Source of the DNA: Urophycis tenuis
Lineage: Eukaryota > Chordata > Actinopteri > Gadiformes > Phycidae
Direction: 5' to 3'
NCBI GenBank assembly: GCA_036785325.1
Contig: JAXIVH010000002.1
Span: 10,310,786-10,374,785, forward strand
Length of the DNA stretch: 64,000 nucleotides
The position numbers and the translations under genes are program-made. Shown one piece after another: positions 42,933 to 55,480 of the stretch (positions within the stretch are counted from its first letter, which is position 1; every line of letters begins with the position of its first letter). The notes beneath the pieces were generated by a model. It saw nothing but the letters and a program-made list of their open reading frames with translations, was not told the DNA's origin and did not search any database.

Positions 42933-45900
42933 ATGGATACCAAGGTGCTTTTGGTCCTCCTCTTCTCAGGTATGGTTGAGATAAATCTTTATTATTGTCC
43001 ATACTATAACATTATAATATTATTATATAATAACTGAAGGTTTTTGGTTTCAATATGTTACAACATGGCCAGTGGACATTTTAGTGGTGAGATTTGCTTT
43101 ATATTTTTATAACAGCACGGCTAGAGTCTTATCACAGTTCTGAAATTACATGCAACGATTCCTCCACTCACATCAGTTGGCCAGTGTTCTGTAAATAACC
43201 ACAGAAAGGTTAAACAACAATGATGATTTACTCACAGCATACTCCCAATTATCAAGACAGCAAAACCTAAAAACACCCTTTTAAAATAAACACAATACAA
43301 ATTAAGTGAACTCACAACACAGTTGTTGCGTTGATGTGTGCTGTGTGTTTTATACAAATTGGGTAAACTAAAGTATAAAGTAGTCTGGTTGACAGGATTC
43401 GGATGGTACCAAGCTTAGAAAGCTTTTCCGTTGCCAGGCCATTGCTAAGATCTTCTCTATTTACAGAACAAATAAGGTAACATCTGTATTCAATATGAAT
43501 CTCTGGTTAACTGATTGCATTTGCGGTATCAGTCAGACCTGTATATTTCCTTATTTAATTTCCCAGGAACTAATTTATTAATAATAATAATAATAATTAT
43601 TATAATTATAATAATAATTTCACAGGCTCGGTCCCTAATAATGAATACATTTTCAACAAAATAGTGAAAGATTTTGGATAATTACAAGTTGTTGGCAGAA
43701 ACTTGGAAATAGGTGCAGTGATCTCATATCTGACGAAATACAGTAGAATGTTGTTTCCAATAACAATAACTACCACTAACTAACATTGAGCCGCTACAAA
43801 TGCAGTCGATTCTGTGGAAAAAGTCAGATTAAGAACCATTGCTCGGGCACCATAAAACGCCAGTAGGACAACGCCCGCCAACATGTTTCTGCACAAAAAC
43901 CCTTAACTTTACTTTTTGATGAATAACCTCATTATACACCCACTTCCTTCCATCAAAGGTTTATGGTGCACCAGCACTGGATTTGATGAATTCATTCTTA
44001 TTGACGAGGGGAAGACATGGTATGATGCTCAGCAGTACTGCAGGAACACATATGGGGATCTGGCCACTGTCTCAAACATGGAGGACATAAACAAGCTGAC
44101 ACACATGACAGGCGGTGCAGAGACATGGATAGGACTGAATGATTTCAACAGGACTACCATGGACCTGTACCCAAACTCGTGGAGATGGACCACTGAGACT
44201 AGGAGCCAAACAGGTTACACAAATTTTGCACCTGGTGAGCCTAATTATACTTCAGGGAGGGAGGAATGTATGCTGATTGCGAGCAATGGTACCTGGTCTG
44301 ATGCAGCGTGTTACTCTTCGTTCAACTTTGTTTGTTTTTCTGGTAAGAAAAAAACAACACACATGCATATACTACACACCCACACAGGTATCAACATACA
44401 GGAACACCACACACTGCTTTGTTCTTTTGCTGTTAATACATTTTGATCATGAAAAATAATACATCATCTGGTAAGAAGAAATTGGTATGTTGTGTGATTA
44501 GCTTAAAGCAGCCCACAGACAGAGAAACCCACACTATGCTATGTCGTTTTCATGGAAAGCCTGTTAACGCTGAACACAATTTCTTTCTGCTTTAGGGCCA
44601 TCAAATGCGAAAGAATACCATCTCATCAATCAATTGCTAACATGGGAGTCAGCAAGGAGTTACTGCCGTACTCATTACACTGACCTTGCCATGATTGAGA
44701 ATGAAGAAGAGAACCAACGGGTTTCCTCCAAAATCTCTACTAGTACATGGATCGGTCTTTACAGAGTTCCTTGGAAGTGGTCTGATGGGGCCAACAGCTC
44801 CTTCAGACACTGGTGGAGCTTTGAACCCAATAACTATGGCGGAAATCAGCCTTGTGGCTCAATATTTAAGGGTGGATTTAGCGATGTAAGATGCAGTGTA
44901 AAGTTTCTGTTTATCTGCTCAGGTACGTAAAATAATAAATGCACCGCTTCAGTATCTAACCCTATATTAGTTATACATACTGGCAGCCCACATTCTGATC
45001 ATTTGAAGTTTTATGTTGGTAACTTCATGTTTGTTTTGTATGTTTTGTTGCTCTGAGTGGCAAAATGTAAGTCAGATTTAACTTCATAGTAAATTGTTCA
45101 TTATTTGACTGGTATGTTCTTAAGTTAATACCACAGGCTAAAACACTTTGACATTGATAAGATACGTCTAGAGGTGATGTCCAGCACACCCAGGTCCAAT
45201 TGTACTGTTCTGTGTAGTATTTCCCTCTGCTGCGGCTAAGCTCGATTTCTGTAGATGCTATTACGTTGCATGGTGACGTTGCCGCATTATTGAGAATGGG
45301 GTTTGATAGGAGATTATGTCTTCAAATAGAGTAGTATCAACCTTAAGTATCAGATCTTGGTTTCAATCCCATATGACACGATAGTTTTGTCTCAGAATCA
45401 CTGCATAATACTTTTTTTTAGTATTATTGCCAAGGGAAGAAATTATTCTAGGTTTCAACATATGGCCCTGAACTATTCAGGCAGCGATTTGTTCGATTTG
45501 CCTTTTTTCTATGAGCATAAATTAGCCCCAGTGATAGCCGCAGACTTTGATCCCCTCCTCCAACTGTCAAAATGACGAACCCCACAAATGTATTGTAAGT
45601 CGCTTTGGACAAAAGTCCAAACGCGTCTGCTATATGCCGCAAATGTTAAATGATGGATAAAGGCCGAAGAAGGTTAACATTTGGTAAAGATGTGTTTAGG
45701 TCAGAGTAAGCATTTAGGGAAAAGTAATGCATCATGAGAATAAGAAACAGAAAAACTGCGTACACAAAGAGTCAGCATCCCTGTACCTCCCTGAAATGAC
45801 AATCATGTCATGTGCCTATGCACATTAACAGATCTTGGTATAACATAATAAGAATGGTGCCATTACAACGGCATGCTTGGCACATTCCAGGGTGTAAGCC

Positions 45901-46468
45901 ATTATAGATTAAAATTAAGGAGTAGCCAGTCAAAAGTTTGATATCTTCACTGTGTTCTGCAGGTCGGAGGCAGAGCAGAATAAAGATAAAGATTCAGTCT
46001 GACTCAGACCTAATGGACCAAAACACTATGGACAGCATCCTACTGCAAGTAAGTCTTCCCACATATTATTTTTTTTTAAAGCTGCATTCAATGTGCAATT
46101 CAAAAACCAATAAAAACATCTAAACCTAAAAATGTGTGATTGCAATCACTCTTTTCCTTGAGGATTTTCTCCCATAAGACAACATTAAGACGTCTTGCAT
46201 AAGAGAGAGGATGCTTCACCAAATACACTAGGGTCATGTTTATAATGAACAGTTACCATGCATGTTTACGGACAGACTTCAAAGGTATCTGTTACTGATG
46301 TTAAATTCAAGACTAAGAAAGTTAAAGAAGAATTCATGCTCTCTCTGTTCCTCTCCTCAGCTGTCTGCATCTCTGACCAGAGCTGGAAACACTGGCTTCA
46401 ACCTGAGCTGGAGCGCTCCCGCACAAAAACTGGCCTTGAATGATGACAAACAACAATCCATCTATTAA
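42933..46468 (+). CDS. Two-domain C-type lectin (mannose-receptor-like)
   Basis: The five exons are 42933-42969, 43959-44342, 44596-44922, 45963-46048 and 46361-46468. All have GT/AG borders and matching phases, and the total is 313 aa without interruption. Exon 1 encodes a hydrophobic signal start (MDTKVLLVLLFSG). Exon 2 is CTLD1 (about residues 20-140) with WIGL, the EPN sugar/Ca motif (PGEPNYTSG), WSD in place of WND, and framing Cys residues. Exon 3 is CTLD2 (about 141-249) with WIGLYRVPWKWSDG, EPNNYGG and FSD at the WND position. Exons 4-5 give a short charged tail (RIKIKIQSDSDLMDQNTMDS, then LSW). This layout is that of teleost proteins annotated as macrophage mannose receptor 1-like. 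There is no transmembrane segment, so it is likely secreted. EPN suggests mannose-type Ca-dependent binding, while the altered WND makes it uncertain. I see no inactivating change. Confidence 0.88.
42970..43958 (+). other. Lectin intron 1
   Basis: Intronic sequence with a (TAA)n microsatellite at about 43577-43618. No further feature seen. The other lectin introns hold a common fish dispersed-repeat tail (TAAGTCGCTTTGGACAAAAG) near 45596. Confidence 0.6.
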
Positions 46469-46767
46469 TTATGAATATATTAATGAATGTAATACATTGG
46501 TAATAAGGTTGTCCACAAGGTGACACGGTTTTTTTGAATGACAAATAGATTTTCAGAATTATTCTATAAGATTAGACTGTATACTATTTGTGTGTGCAAA
46601 CTAAGTGCACAATGAAGCATGAATTTAGCATAGGATTATCTACATGTAAGTTAGGTAAGAGTGAAGTCTATTTTCTCAAGTCATCATTATAAACATAATT
46701 AGAATAACTAAAAGGTGTTAAGCCAGTTTATCATATTTAGTAGAATCAAAAAATGGTATCACAGAAA

Positions 46768-47682
46768 ATAATTGTGATTCTGTGTTGTGTCTGTGCTGTG
46801 TTTGTGTTGAATTATTTGAATTCAACCCAAAACAAGAACATGTTCTACTACAGAACACTATTACAGCCATTAATAAAACATTCAAATATACAAAAGGGAG
46901 AGCTTTGAGTCTCAAGTAACAGACTCAACATTCCTTGGCTTGATTGCTGAATTACATGATATGGGGACAGTGAAAACCTGACCTCAAAAGCAGTGAAAGA
47001 TCAGTGGACAAGGCAATAATATGCAATGCATAACAGTCTTTGGAACATAGCTTTATACAGAAAACTGTCTGAACTTTATACACAGTCTGTTGGGGTGATC
47101 ATTCAGGTTATCATTGAGCATTGTCCCAGTGTGTTGCAGTGTACAGGTTAGGGGCAATCCTAAACTCTGACTCTTGGGGAGACTCAGCCCCCATGAAGCC
47201 ACGTGGGGGTATGGGGATTTTGAATATCCTAAATTTGAGGACGAAACAAGGCAAGCTAGACCAAAAAAGGTCTAGCTTCGCCACTGATTTTCGTCATCAT
47301 TATGTTTTTTTATTTTTTTTTTATTTGCCGGCACAGATATCCAGGGCTATTCCCAAAGGATCTGGGGCTATAGCCTTGAATGCCTAGATCTAACGACTCG
47401 CCTGGTACAGTGCAGTGCAGTGCAACCGATATCACGTACAGTCGGTGCGCAAGCTTCTTTTTGCGTACTGCACTGAGAACGTACTTGCACTGTACTGCAC
47501 CCACCATTTTTCACGCAAAACGGGACGCGGACATTGCTTTTCAAGTGGGACAAAATGCATGGGACAATTTCCCCCAAAGCTAGACTGTGGGACGGTTGGA
47601 CAGCCTGAGAGAAGTAAAAGTGACTTCTTGAGCAGGGCAGAATGGACTGTCAGGGTTATGGCCGTTCCACCTGTATGCCCTG
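46768..47682 (+). repeat. Dispersed repeat, copy B
   Basis: Second copy of the sequence at 19790-20470, starting AATTGTGATTCTGTG. An insertion relative to copy A lies at about 47150-47400 and contains CTAGCTTCGCCACTG, an inverse match to CAGTGGCGAAGCTAG at 49446. A hAT MITE sits at its right end (47683). Sequence after the MITE (48959-49420) continues as a pyrimidine-rich, LTR-like stretch with AATAAAC near 49340. Confidence 0.65.
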
Positions 47683-48958
47683 CAGTGTTGGGCAAGTTAC
47701 TCTAAAAAAGTAATTAGTTAAAGCACTAGTTACTTCTCCCAGAAAGTAACTAAAGTAGTTACTGAGTTACAAACTCTAAAAGTAACTAGTTACTTTGGAA
47801 AGTAACTATTGCGTTACTTTCAAATAATTTTTAAATACTGATGTGTCAAATAATTTGGACCCCATCTCCATCCCTTTTTGAAAGAACTTAAAAAAACATG
47901 TGTGTTCAATTATTTATGATAAATCTGAGTATTGAAATGAATACTCAATACATTACAAAAAGAAATCCACAGTGCACAAATGTAAACAATTTCAACATTG
48001 CTGTGGGAATGTGAGACTTCACAATATATCTTTTGGAACTTGATATTTATTGAACGCATATGATTCATCTTACGATAGGACTCACGTGAGATTTACGAAA
48101 CTGTCGTATCACACCAATCCCAGCGTACGAAGGAGCTTGATGTTGATAAATACGGCGGCTGCCTTCTGAACTCCACACCCATATGAACACTGCCCCCCTA
48201 TATGGACGCTATATGGAAACAAATCACTGTTGCAGTCAACAGTGTGTCCCATGTTCAGCGGGCTACGCTCATTTGATAAATGAGGGTTTTACGCAATTAA
48301 GTTATTTCTTCCTCGAAGAAATAGATCAGTCAACTGTGTAATAAGTGCTTTCAATATTACTGAAAAGTGCCACTAATTTTGTGGATGTATGTATAGTTGC
48401 AAGATGCTTCAATCAATCGGAATTACTCGAGAACGACGTGGACAGGTACTTGTCTCCAGGGCATATGCATTTCACGCTTACACTTGTCCCCTTAATTTCT
48501 TGGAGGGAAAAGTAATGGCTATATTTCCATTTAAAGAAAGCTGTTTTTGGACTACTTGGGCTCGCCATCTCTTTCTAGCTGATTCACATTAACGTCTTTA
48601 GTCGACCTCTCGTAGCCTACAACTTTGATGCGCACAGCGTAAGTAAGCAGACTAAGCACCCACCTAACTTCCCCTCTGATTGGCTTACCATAGAATTTTA
48701 CTCAACCCCAGCCAATCGTCATCACTTTTGCGGATGTCTCGTGCTCCTGCCCTCACCAAGGACAAGGGAGGAACAAGATTCACTCGGCTCAGAGGTCCGA
48801 TGCAAAACGCCTTCAATGTAGTAACACAACATATTTTTTGAAAGTAACGATAACGGTGTTATAATAATGAGATGAGTAATCAATTAGATTACTCGTTACT
48901 GAAAAAAGTAACGGCGTTACTAACGCCGCTACTTATAACGCCGTTATTCCCATCACTG
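47683..48958. mobile_element. Non-autonomous hAT, 1.28 kb
   Basis: Ends CAGTGTTGGGCAAGTTACT and ...GTTATTCCCATCACTG, with a perfect 8-bp duplication, ATGCCCTG (47675-47682 and 48959-48966). The subterminal regions are rich in GTAACTA/TAGTTAC units. No transposase. Short open frames inside lack motifs. Confidence 0.92.
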
Positions 48959-49429
48959 ATGCCCTGTCTTTTTTTCCCTCCCCCTTGTGTTGCCTGTGTT
49001 TGCTGCTCTGTCTCCCTCTAGCGGTGTTTGTGTGTCTGTGCAGTGGCCGTGGTGGGTCCATTCAGTCCTCCCGGCCCCAATTACTGTGCATTCCATTCAC
49101 CTGTTCCAGGCCGCACACCTGCCGTCCACCTCCAGCCTATCCAATTTGTTGTATATATATATATCATGGTTATTCACCCACTCATCGCCAAATTGTTGTT
49201 TCAACCACAGTGGATCACCAACCAATCATCTACCTCCCTGCCTGCCTGCTTATCTCTTGTCCGCCAATTCAGCTCAGCTCTGTCATCCGCCCTCGCCACT
49301 CTACCGTTTTAATTTTCGCCCTTATTCCCCTTCTGCCCATTAATAAACCCTTTTTTTTCATCACACCACCATTGTCTGTTTATTTAGGTCCGGCTTTCCG
49401 ATTGTAACAGGGAAAGAGAGTTTCCTTTT

Positions 49430-50300
49430 AAAGTATGTACTCCTGCAGTGGCGAAGCTAGACCTTTTATGGGTGGGCTCAAGCCCACCAGAAACTTGCCT
49501 TAGCCAACCCTACACTCTAAAAAATAATACTGCACATTACTTAATTCAATCAGTGAAACATTTTTACACTTAAAAATATTGAGTTGATATGAAAGCTCTC
49601 AAATCAGTTAAAGAAAACATGAGGAATGAGTAAATCCTAGTAATATTTTTAAGTACATATGAATGAATTGACTTGGCTCAATTACCACATAAATTGAGTA
49701 GATGTAACTGAAATGCTGTGTTAACCATATGGAAAACCTGAGCAGAAATCACTAATCAAATTGAGTAAATATAATTGAAAACATTTGTAGGAGATAACTA
49801 CAAATTTGCTTATGATTTACTTAAAAAAATGTGTTGTACTGACTGATTTTTTTTCAATCCTAATTTTTGAGGATATTCAGTACTATAAAGCAATATGAAC
49901 CAGAGCTCACAAAACATGCTTTATTTTATTTTATAGCTTTATTTTTAAAACATTTTCCCACAGAAAATTATATTTTTAAGATCTGCACAAACTAGCAGCA
50001 ACATCATGTGTTGTATATTGCAAGTAATTACCAAAGTGCATTCAAATACTTCTCCAGAGGAACTGGAGCTGTGTCACAACCACAGAGGACTACGTTTTCT
50101 TTCCATCTCAACAGTCACCAACTAACATATACCTCAACAACATGTCCACTTGTCTTACCACTGAAGCAGAGCACGTGCCATGGAGAGCCATGTGTATGCA
50201 GGTTTTCCTTCCAACCAGACACTTCAACAGGCGATTTCACTGATCATCACACCTCTGTGGCTGTTTGGATAAGCCTAGTGCTCATGGCCTGTGCGCACAT
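49430..50300. mobile_element. Non-coding repeat remnants
   Basis: Holds a CAGTGGCGAAGCTAG end (49446) and then an AT-rich element beginning TACACTCTAAAAAATAATAC at about 49510, with many TTGAGT/ACTCAA units. The same start motif recurs at 50606. No gene is supported. Confidence 0.45.
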
Positions 50301-50302
50301 TT

Positions 50303-50400
50303 TATTTTATTTTTTCAGTTACATCCGGGGATAGTGGGGGTCGCCAGTCTCTGGCACCGTTATTTTGGGGGTCGCGGGTTGAAAAGTTTGGGAACCCCTG
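50303..50400. mobile_element. hAT right end
   Basis: Ends TTTGGGAACCCCTG. The inverse, CAGGGGTTCCCAAA, is a widespread hAT terminus. A second such end is at about 57722-57738. The left end was not located. Confidence 0.5.
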
Positions 50401-50484
50401 CTTTAGAGTTATAGCCAGATAAGTCAGAAGCATAGCACTATTTGGCCCCCCCACTTCTGAAATGAATCCGGCGTGCCTGACGCC

Positions 50485-50600
50485 ATGGCAACTGATGTCC
50501 ATGTGTTGCATGTGATAGCTACCCCACTTGCTTTCATCAAAGTATCAAAAACTTCTGTTTTAGTTTCTCTGTAGACCGTTGGTATGGCTGTGTCAGTGAA
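50485..50600 (-). pseudogene. hAT transposase fragment
   Basis: The minus strand reads VYRETKTEVFDTLMKASGVA followed by ITCNTWTS, the segment around the first catalytic region of hAT transposases. No more of the gene is recognisable nearby. Confidence 0.5.
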
Positions 50601-50605
50601 GTACA

Positions 50606-50767
50606 CTCTAAAAAATAACACCTTGGTGGAACTTAAAAAATTAAGGTAAGTATTTGCATCACTCTTTTTAAGTATTCCCAACAAAGCAATTATTCAGTAC
50701 TGCCAACTCATTATTTTGCCAATGCCAACTCAATTTTTAAGTAGGCTAAACCTAATTTCAGTGGGCT
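50606..50767. mobile_element. AT-rich repeat, left half
   Basis: Starts TACACTCTAAAAAATAACAC. It contains CCAACTCAATTTTTAAGTAG and GGCTAAACCTAATTTCAGTG units that resume at 55257, so the L2 pair (50768-55255) inserted into this repeat. Confidence 0.55.
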
Positions 50768-50999
50768 TCAAAAATCAGAATCAGAATCAGAATCAGAATC
50801 AGAATTCGATTTATTGCCAAGAAGGTTTGCACCTACAAGGAATTTGTCATGGTGCAATTTGTGCAATAGAAAGCAGTATAAAAAAAATAAAATAAAATAA
50901 AATAAAATAAAAATAAGATAAAAGTAAGTACGTAAAAATAATTATAAAGATAAATATATATATACAATGTACAATGAAATTGGAATACTGAGCTATTGG

Positions 51000-53900
51000 A
51001 GAGAGAAGAGAGAGAGAGAGATGGCGGCGCTTCCGGGAGGGCGACGCTGCGGTGCGCTCTGAGTCATTTTAATTGTTTTTCTGTTTATAATTATAATATT
51101 TATTTGCCAAGTTAATGCCCATGTATATGATAGAGCTACGTTACTACAGCTGAGAGAACGAAGCCATTTCGGACTTTTTGACGCAAATAAGTTGGAAAAT
51201 GTCCCAGAGTTGATAGTGCGGCATGAGACGGAGAATTCGGATAATAACAATAACAAGCGACGGCGCGGCAGACGAGGAGGAGCGGACCGAAGACTTCGGC
51301 GCTTAATTAAAAACGGAAGGACAACTCTACCGTCATACCGTTTGCCAACGTACAGTCTTTGGAAAACAAGATGGATGAGCTTCATGCGAGGATTTCCATG
51401 GAGAGGGACCTCCAGGAATGTTCAATTCTATGTTTCACCGAGACCTGGCTGGGGAACAGGACTCCTGACGCGGCGATAACACCTGTCGGCTACACACTTT
51501 TCCGGGAGGACCGAAGTGCTGTGGAGAGCGGCAAGACGCGCGGAGGAGGAACAGCTGCCCTCGTGAAGCAATCCTGGTGCACTGACTGTAAGCCCATCTC
51601 CAAATCCTGCACCCAGAATGTGGAATATCTTACTCTGAAGCTAAGGCCATTCTATCTGCCCAGAGAGTTTCAATGCATACTTCTGTCTGTTGTGTACATC
51701 CCTCCCTCCGCGAAAGAAGAGCTGGCTTTGAAGGAGTTACATGACATGATTAGTGCGCAAGAAAGCAAGTATCCTGACGCTGCCAATATTATCCTGGGGG
51801 ACTTTAATCACTGTAATCTGCGAAAATACATGCCTAAAATGTATCAATTTGTGAACTTTGCCACCAGGGGTGAGAAAACACTAGATCACTGCTACAGTAA
51901 CATCAGAAATGCCTTTGTAGCTGAGCCAAAACCTCACTTTGGAAAGTCTGATCACATGGCCATTAGGCTCAAACCAGTATATGCAAAAAGACTCAAAACA
52001 CATCCAGTCAGTGTCAAGATGGTTAACACCTGGACAGAAGAGGCACAGGATACCCTGCAGGGATGCTTAGAGACCACTGACTGGAGTGTTTTTAAAGAGG
52101 CCACTGAGGACATCCATGAGTATACAGAGACTGTGAGTGACTACATCAGCTGGTGCATGTCCACATGTGCTCCCCCTAGGGCTGTGCGTGTGTTTCCCAA
52201 CCGAAAACCGTGGTTCAATGGCGATGTGAAACATAAAATCAGGTTGCGGCAGGAGGCCTTCAAGACGGGTGACCAGGTGGAATATAAGAAAGCACGTTAT
52301 GAGCTGCAAAAGTCCATCAGAGCAGCAAAAAGGGCTCATTCTCAAAAACTGGAAAGCCACTATATTAGCCAGAACACACGCAGGATGTGGCAGGGAATTC
52401 AGTCAGTGACAAATTATAGGAGAACAACAACATCTACAGACTCCAGAGACACTACCCTTCCAGATAGGCTTAACACCTTCTATGCCAGGTTTGACAGACT
52501 GAACACAGACAAACCTATAAAAGCCCCCTGCGACTCCACCCTCACAGCCCACCAGGTGACTCACACACAAGTCCTTAAAGCCCTGAAGCAAGTAAACCCC
52601 CACAAAGCCACCGGACCGGATGGGGTTCCCCCCAGAGTGCTGAAGGCCTGCAGTGAACAACTGGCTGGTGTGTATACAGACATTTTTAATTCATCTTTAT
52701 CTCAAGCAGTTGTCCCACATATTTTTAAAAAATCAACTATTATACCAGTTCCAAAAAGACCAGACACAAAAACTCTTAATGACTTCAGGCCTGTGGCACT
52801 TACATCAGTTGCCATGAAGTGCCTTGAAAAACTGGTCTTAGCCCATATAAATTATACAGTCCAGGACACTACTGACCCCTTTCAGTTTGCCTACCGTCCC
52901 AACCGATCAGTGGATGATGCAGTAGCAATAGCTTTACACCACACACTGGAGCACCTGGAGAGTAGCGGAGCGTATGTCAGAATGCTTTTCCTGGACTACA
53001 GTTCTGCCTTCAATACCATCCACCCAGGCAGGCTGATTGAGAAACTGACCTTGGCCTCCCAACTCCCACCTGTAACTGGATTCTGGACTTCCTTATAGAG
53101 AGACCACAGGTGGTGAGAATGGGGGGCGGGTGTCCTCTGAGCTCACAGTCAGTACGGGATCTCCACAAGGATGCTGCCTCAGTCCTAAGCTCTTCACGCT
53201 GTATACCCATGACCTTCTCTCAAGCCATGACAACACCATCATCATCAAATATGCTGATGACACTACCATCCTGGGGCTCATCAAAGAAGGGGACAAGTCA
53301 GGATACAGGTCTGTTGTGAACTACATCATTGACTATGGGGAGACAAATGACCTCATCCTCAACACAGACAAGACGAGGGAAATTATAGTGGACTTTAGAA
53401 AACATCCTCCTCCCCTACAGCCTCTGCACATTAAAAGGACAGAGGTGGTGAGGGCTGAAAGTCATAAATTCCTAGGCATGCAAGTAACATCAAACCTGAG
53501 CTGGAGTTTGAACACCACATCCATCGCGAAAAAAGCAAAGCAAAGGCTGTACTTTATTAGGATGCTTAGGAAGGCTGGACTGAATCACCGCCCTCTTACC
53601 CAGGCCTACAGAGGACTTGGAGAGAGCATCCTCACAACAGGCATCACTGTCTGGTATGGCAACATCACTCAGGCTGAAAGGAAGTCTTTGCAACGAATAA
53701 TCAATACTGCGGAGAGGATCATAGGCACAGCACTTCCCTCCATGGATTCCATATATGTACAGCGCAGCCAGAGGAGAGCAGAGAGAATCTTTAAGACCAA
53801 CTCCATCCAGCTAACTCTCTGCTCAAACACAAGAACTGCACATACAAACTGAGACACAGTAGAGCGGACAGCATTCCTACCAAAAAACAAGGTTTTTTAA

Positions 53901-54153
53901 ACAGTTTCTTTCCAGCAACAGTGAGGCTGATGGCAAAAAAGAACATTTGATCCACTTTTTTTTTATTCTTTTGATCTCTTTGATTTTTTTTTTAATCACT
54001 TTTTAATGTATTTTGTCTTTTTCCTATTTTTTCTATTTAATTATATTTATCTATTGACTCAGAGGGCCTGCACAAGAGTTCCTATGTGCTTGGACTACTA
54101 GTTTATGTACAAATGGCAAATAAAGTACTTTGACTTTGACTTTGACTTTGAAT
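51000..54153 (+). mobile_element. L2-type LINE, near full length
   Basis: Begins near GAGATGGCGGCGCTTCCGGG and ends AATAAAGTAC followed by (TTTGAC)n at 54118-54153, the classic L2 tail. It contains the broken polyprotein frame described below. Confidence 0.85.
51192..53950 (+). pseudogene. L2 LINE EN/RT, frameshifted
   Basis: A short basic N-terminal part (KRRRGRRGGADRRLRRLIK) shifts frame near 51335. The endonuclease then runs on: FANVQSLENKMDEL, CFTETWLGNRTP, LGDFNHCNL, FGKSDHMAI. RT starts with HKATGPDGVPPRVLK, FRPVALTSVAMKCLEK and LFLDYSSAFNTI. A second frameshift near 53090 moves GSPQGCCLSPKLFTLYTHD and KYADDTTILGL into another frame. A third near 53850 precedes FFPATVRLMAKKNI, ending at 53950. 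All RT motifs are present but split. Confidence 0.85.
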
Positions 54154-54248
54154 GAGGACACACTGTGCGTTAATGTAACGCACCTGATCTGAAGATGCCA
54201 CATTGATGTAGCATGTAGGACTGTGTGGGGGAAGGGAGAGAGTCAGTG

Positions 54249-55205
54249 TCAGGGGGGACTCCGGGCCTTGTTGAAAAGGCTAGTGGCAGACGGGAAAAAA
54301 CTGTTCTTGTGCCGTGAGGTTTTGGTCCTGATGGACCGCAGCCTCCTGCCAGAGGGGAGTGCCGCAAAGAGTGTGTGACCAGGGTGGGAGGGGTCGGCCA
54401 TAATCTTGCCTGCGCGCCTCAGGGTCCTGGAGGTGTACAGGTACTGGAGCGACGGCAGATTGCAGCCAATCACCTTCTCTGCAGACCGAATGACGCGCTG
54501 CAGTCTGCCCTTGTCCTTGGCGGTGGCAGCAGCGAACCAGATGGTGATGGAGGTGGTGAGGATGGACTCAATGATGGAGGAGTAGAAGTGCACCATCATT
54601 GTCCTGGGCAGGTTGAATTTCTTCAGCCGCCTCAGGAAGTACATCCTCTGCTGGGCTTTCTTGATGAGGGAGCTGATGTTCAGCTCCCACTTGAGATCCT
54701 GGGAGATGACAGTTCCCAGGAAGCGGAAAGACTCCACAGTGTCAATTGTTTAGTCAAAGAGGGTAATGGGGGCAGGTGAGGCTGAGTACTTCCTGAAGTC
54801 CACAACCATCTCCACTGTCTTTAGAGCGTTGAGCTCTAGGTTGTTACGGATGCACCATGTCACCAGATGGTCTACCTCCCACCTGTAGACAGACTCATCA
54901 CCATCAGAAATGAGTCCGATGAGGGTTGTGTCATCCGCAAACTTCAGAAGCTTGACGGACTGGTGACTGGAGGTGCAGCTGTTTGTGTACAGGGAGAAGA
55001 GCAGAGGAGAAAGTACACAGCCCTGAGGGGAACCGGTGCTGATGGTCTGTGAGACGGAGATGTGTTTACCAAGCTTCACATGCTGCTTCCTGTCAGACAG
55101 GAAGTCTGTAATCCACCTGCAGGTGGAGTCAGGCACACTAAGCTGGGAGAGCTTCTCCTGAAGCAGAGCCGGAATGTTAGTATTGAAAGCAGAGCTGAAA
55201 TCCAC
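54249..55205 (-). pseudogene. L2 LINE RT C-terminal half
   Basis: Minus-strand frame MDFSSAFNTNIPALLQEKL, STGSPQGCVLSPLLFSLYT, LLKFADDTTLIGLISDGDE. A single in-frame stop after PITLFD is followed by VESFRFLGTVISQDLKWEL, RMYFLRRLKKFNLPRTMM and a C-terminus near SATSLFNKARSPP. Only about two-thirds of RT remains because of 5' truncation. Confidence 0.85.
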
Positions 55206-55255
55206 AAACAGGATCCTGGCGTAGGTTCCTGCGGAGTCCAGGTGCTGGAGGATGA

Positions 55256-55480
55256 AGTTTAGACATGTTGAACAAACTTAATTATCCAACTACCAACTTA
55301 CATTTTTTAAGTATGCTACACTTAATATCAGTTGGCTTTTTAAAACGTAGGCATGTTGAGCAAACTTCATTTCCTAAGTGCCAACTTAAATTGTTAAGTA
55401 TGCTATACCTAAAATCAGTTGGCTTTTAAGAGCTTAGGTATGCTGAACAAACTTAACTTCCAAAGAAGATTTTTTGTATA
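55256..55480. repeat. Tandem AT-rich repeat, right half
   Basis: About 2.5 units of about 85 bp, each holding GTTGARCAAACTTMATTWCC and TAAGTATGCTAYAC, then ATCAGTTGGCTTTT. Continues the repeat cut by the L2 pair at 50768. Confidence 0.7.

Larger units (their letters stand above)
50768..55255 (-). mobile_element. 5'-truncated L2 LINE, split by another L2
   Basis: The 3' tail lies at 50768-50995: on the minus strand it reads AATAAATCGAATTCTGATTC and then (TTCTGA)n. The body resumes at 54154-55255. The intervening + strand L2 (about 51000-54153) inserted in its 3' UTR. Its 5' end is truncated at 55255 within the RT domain. Confidence 0.75.

Noticed and set aside
48987..49407. Three overlapping open + frames
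   Set aside because: Pyrimidine-rich, LTR-like sequence gives Ser/Pro/Leu-rich peptides in all frames. No domain, no splice pattern.
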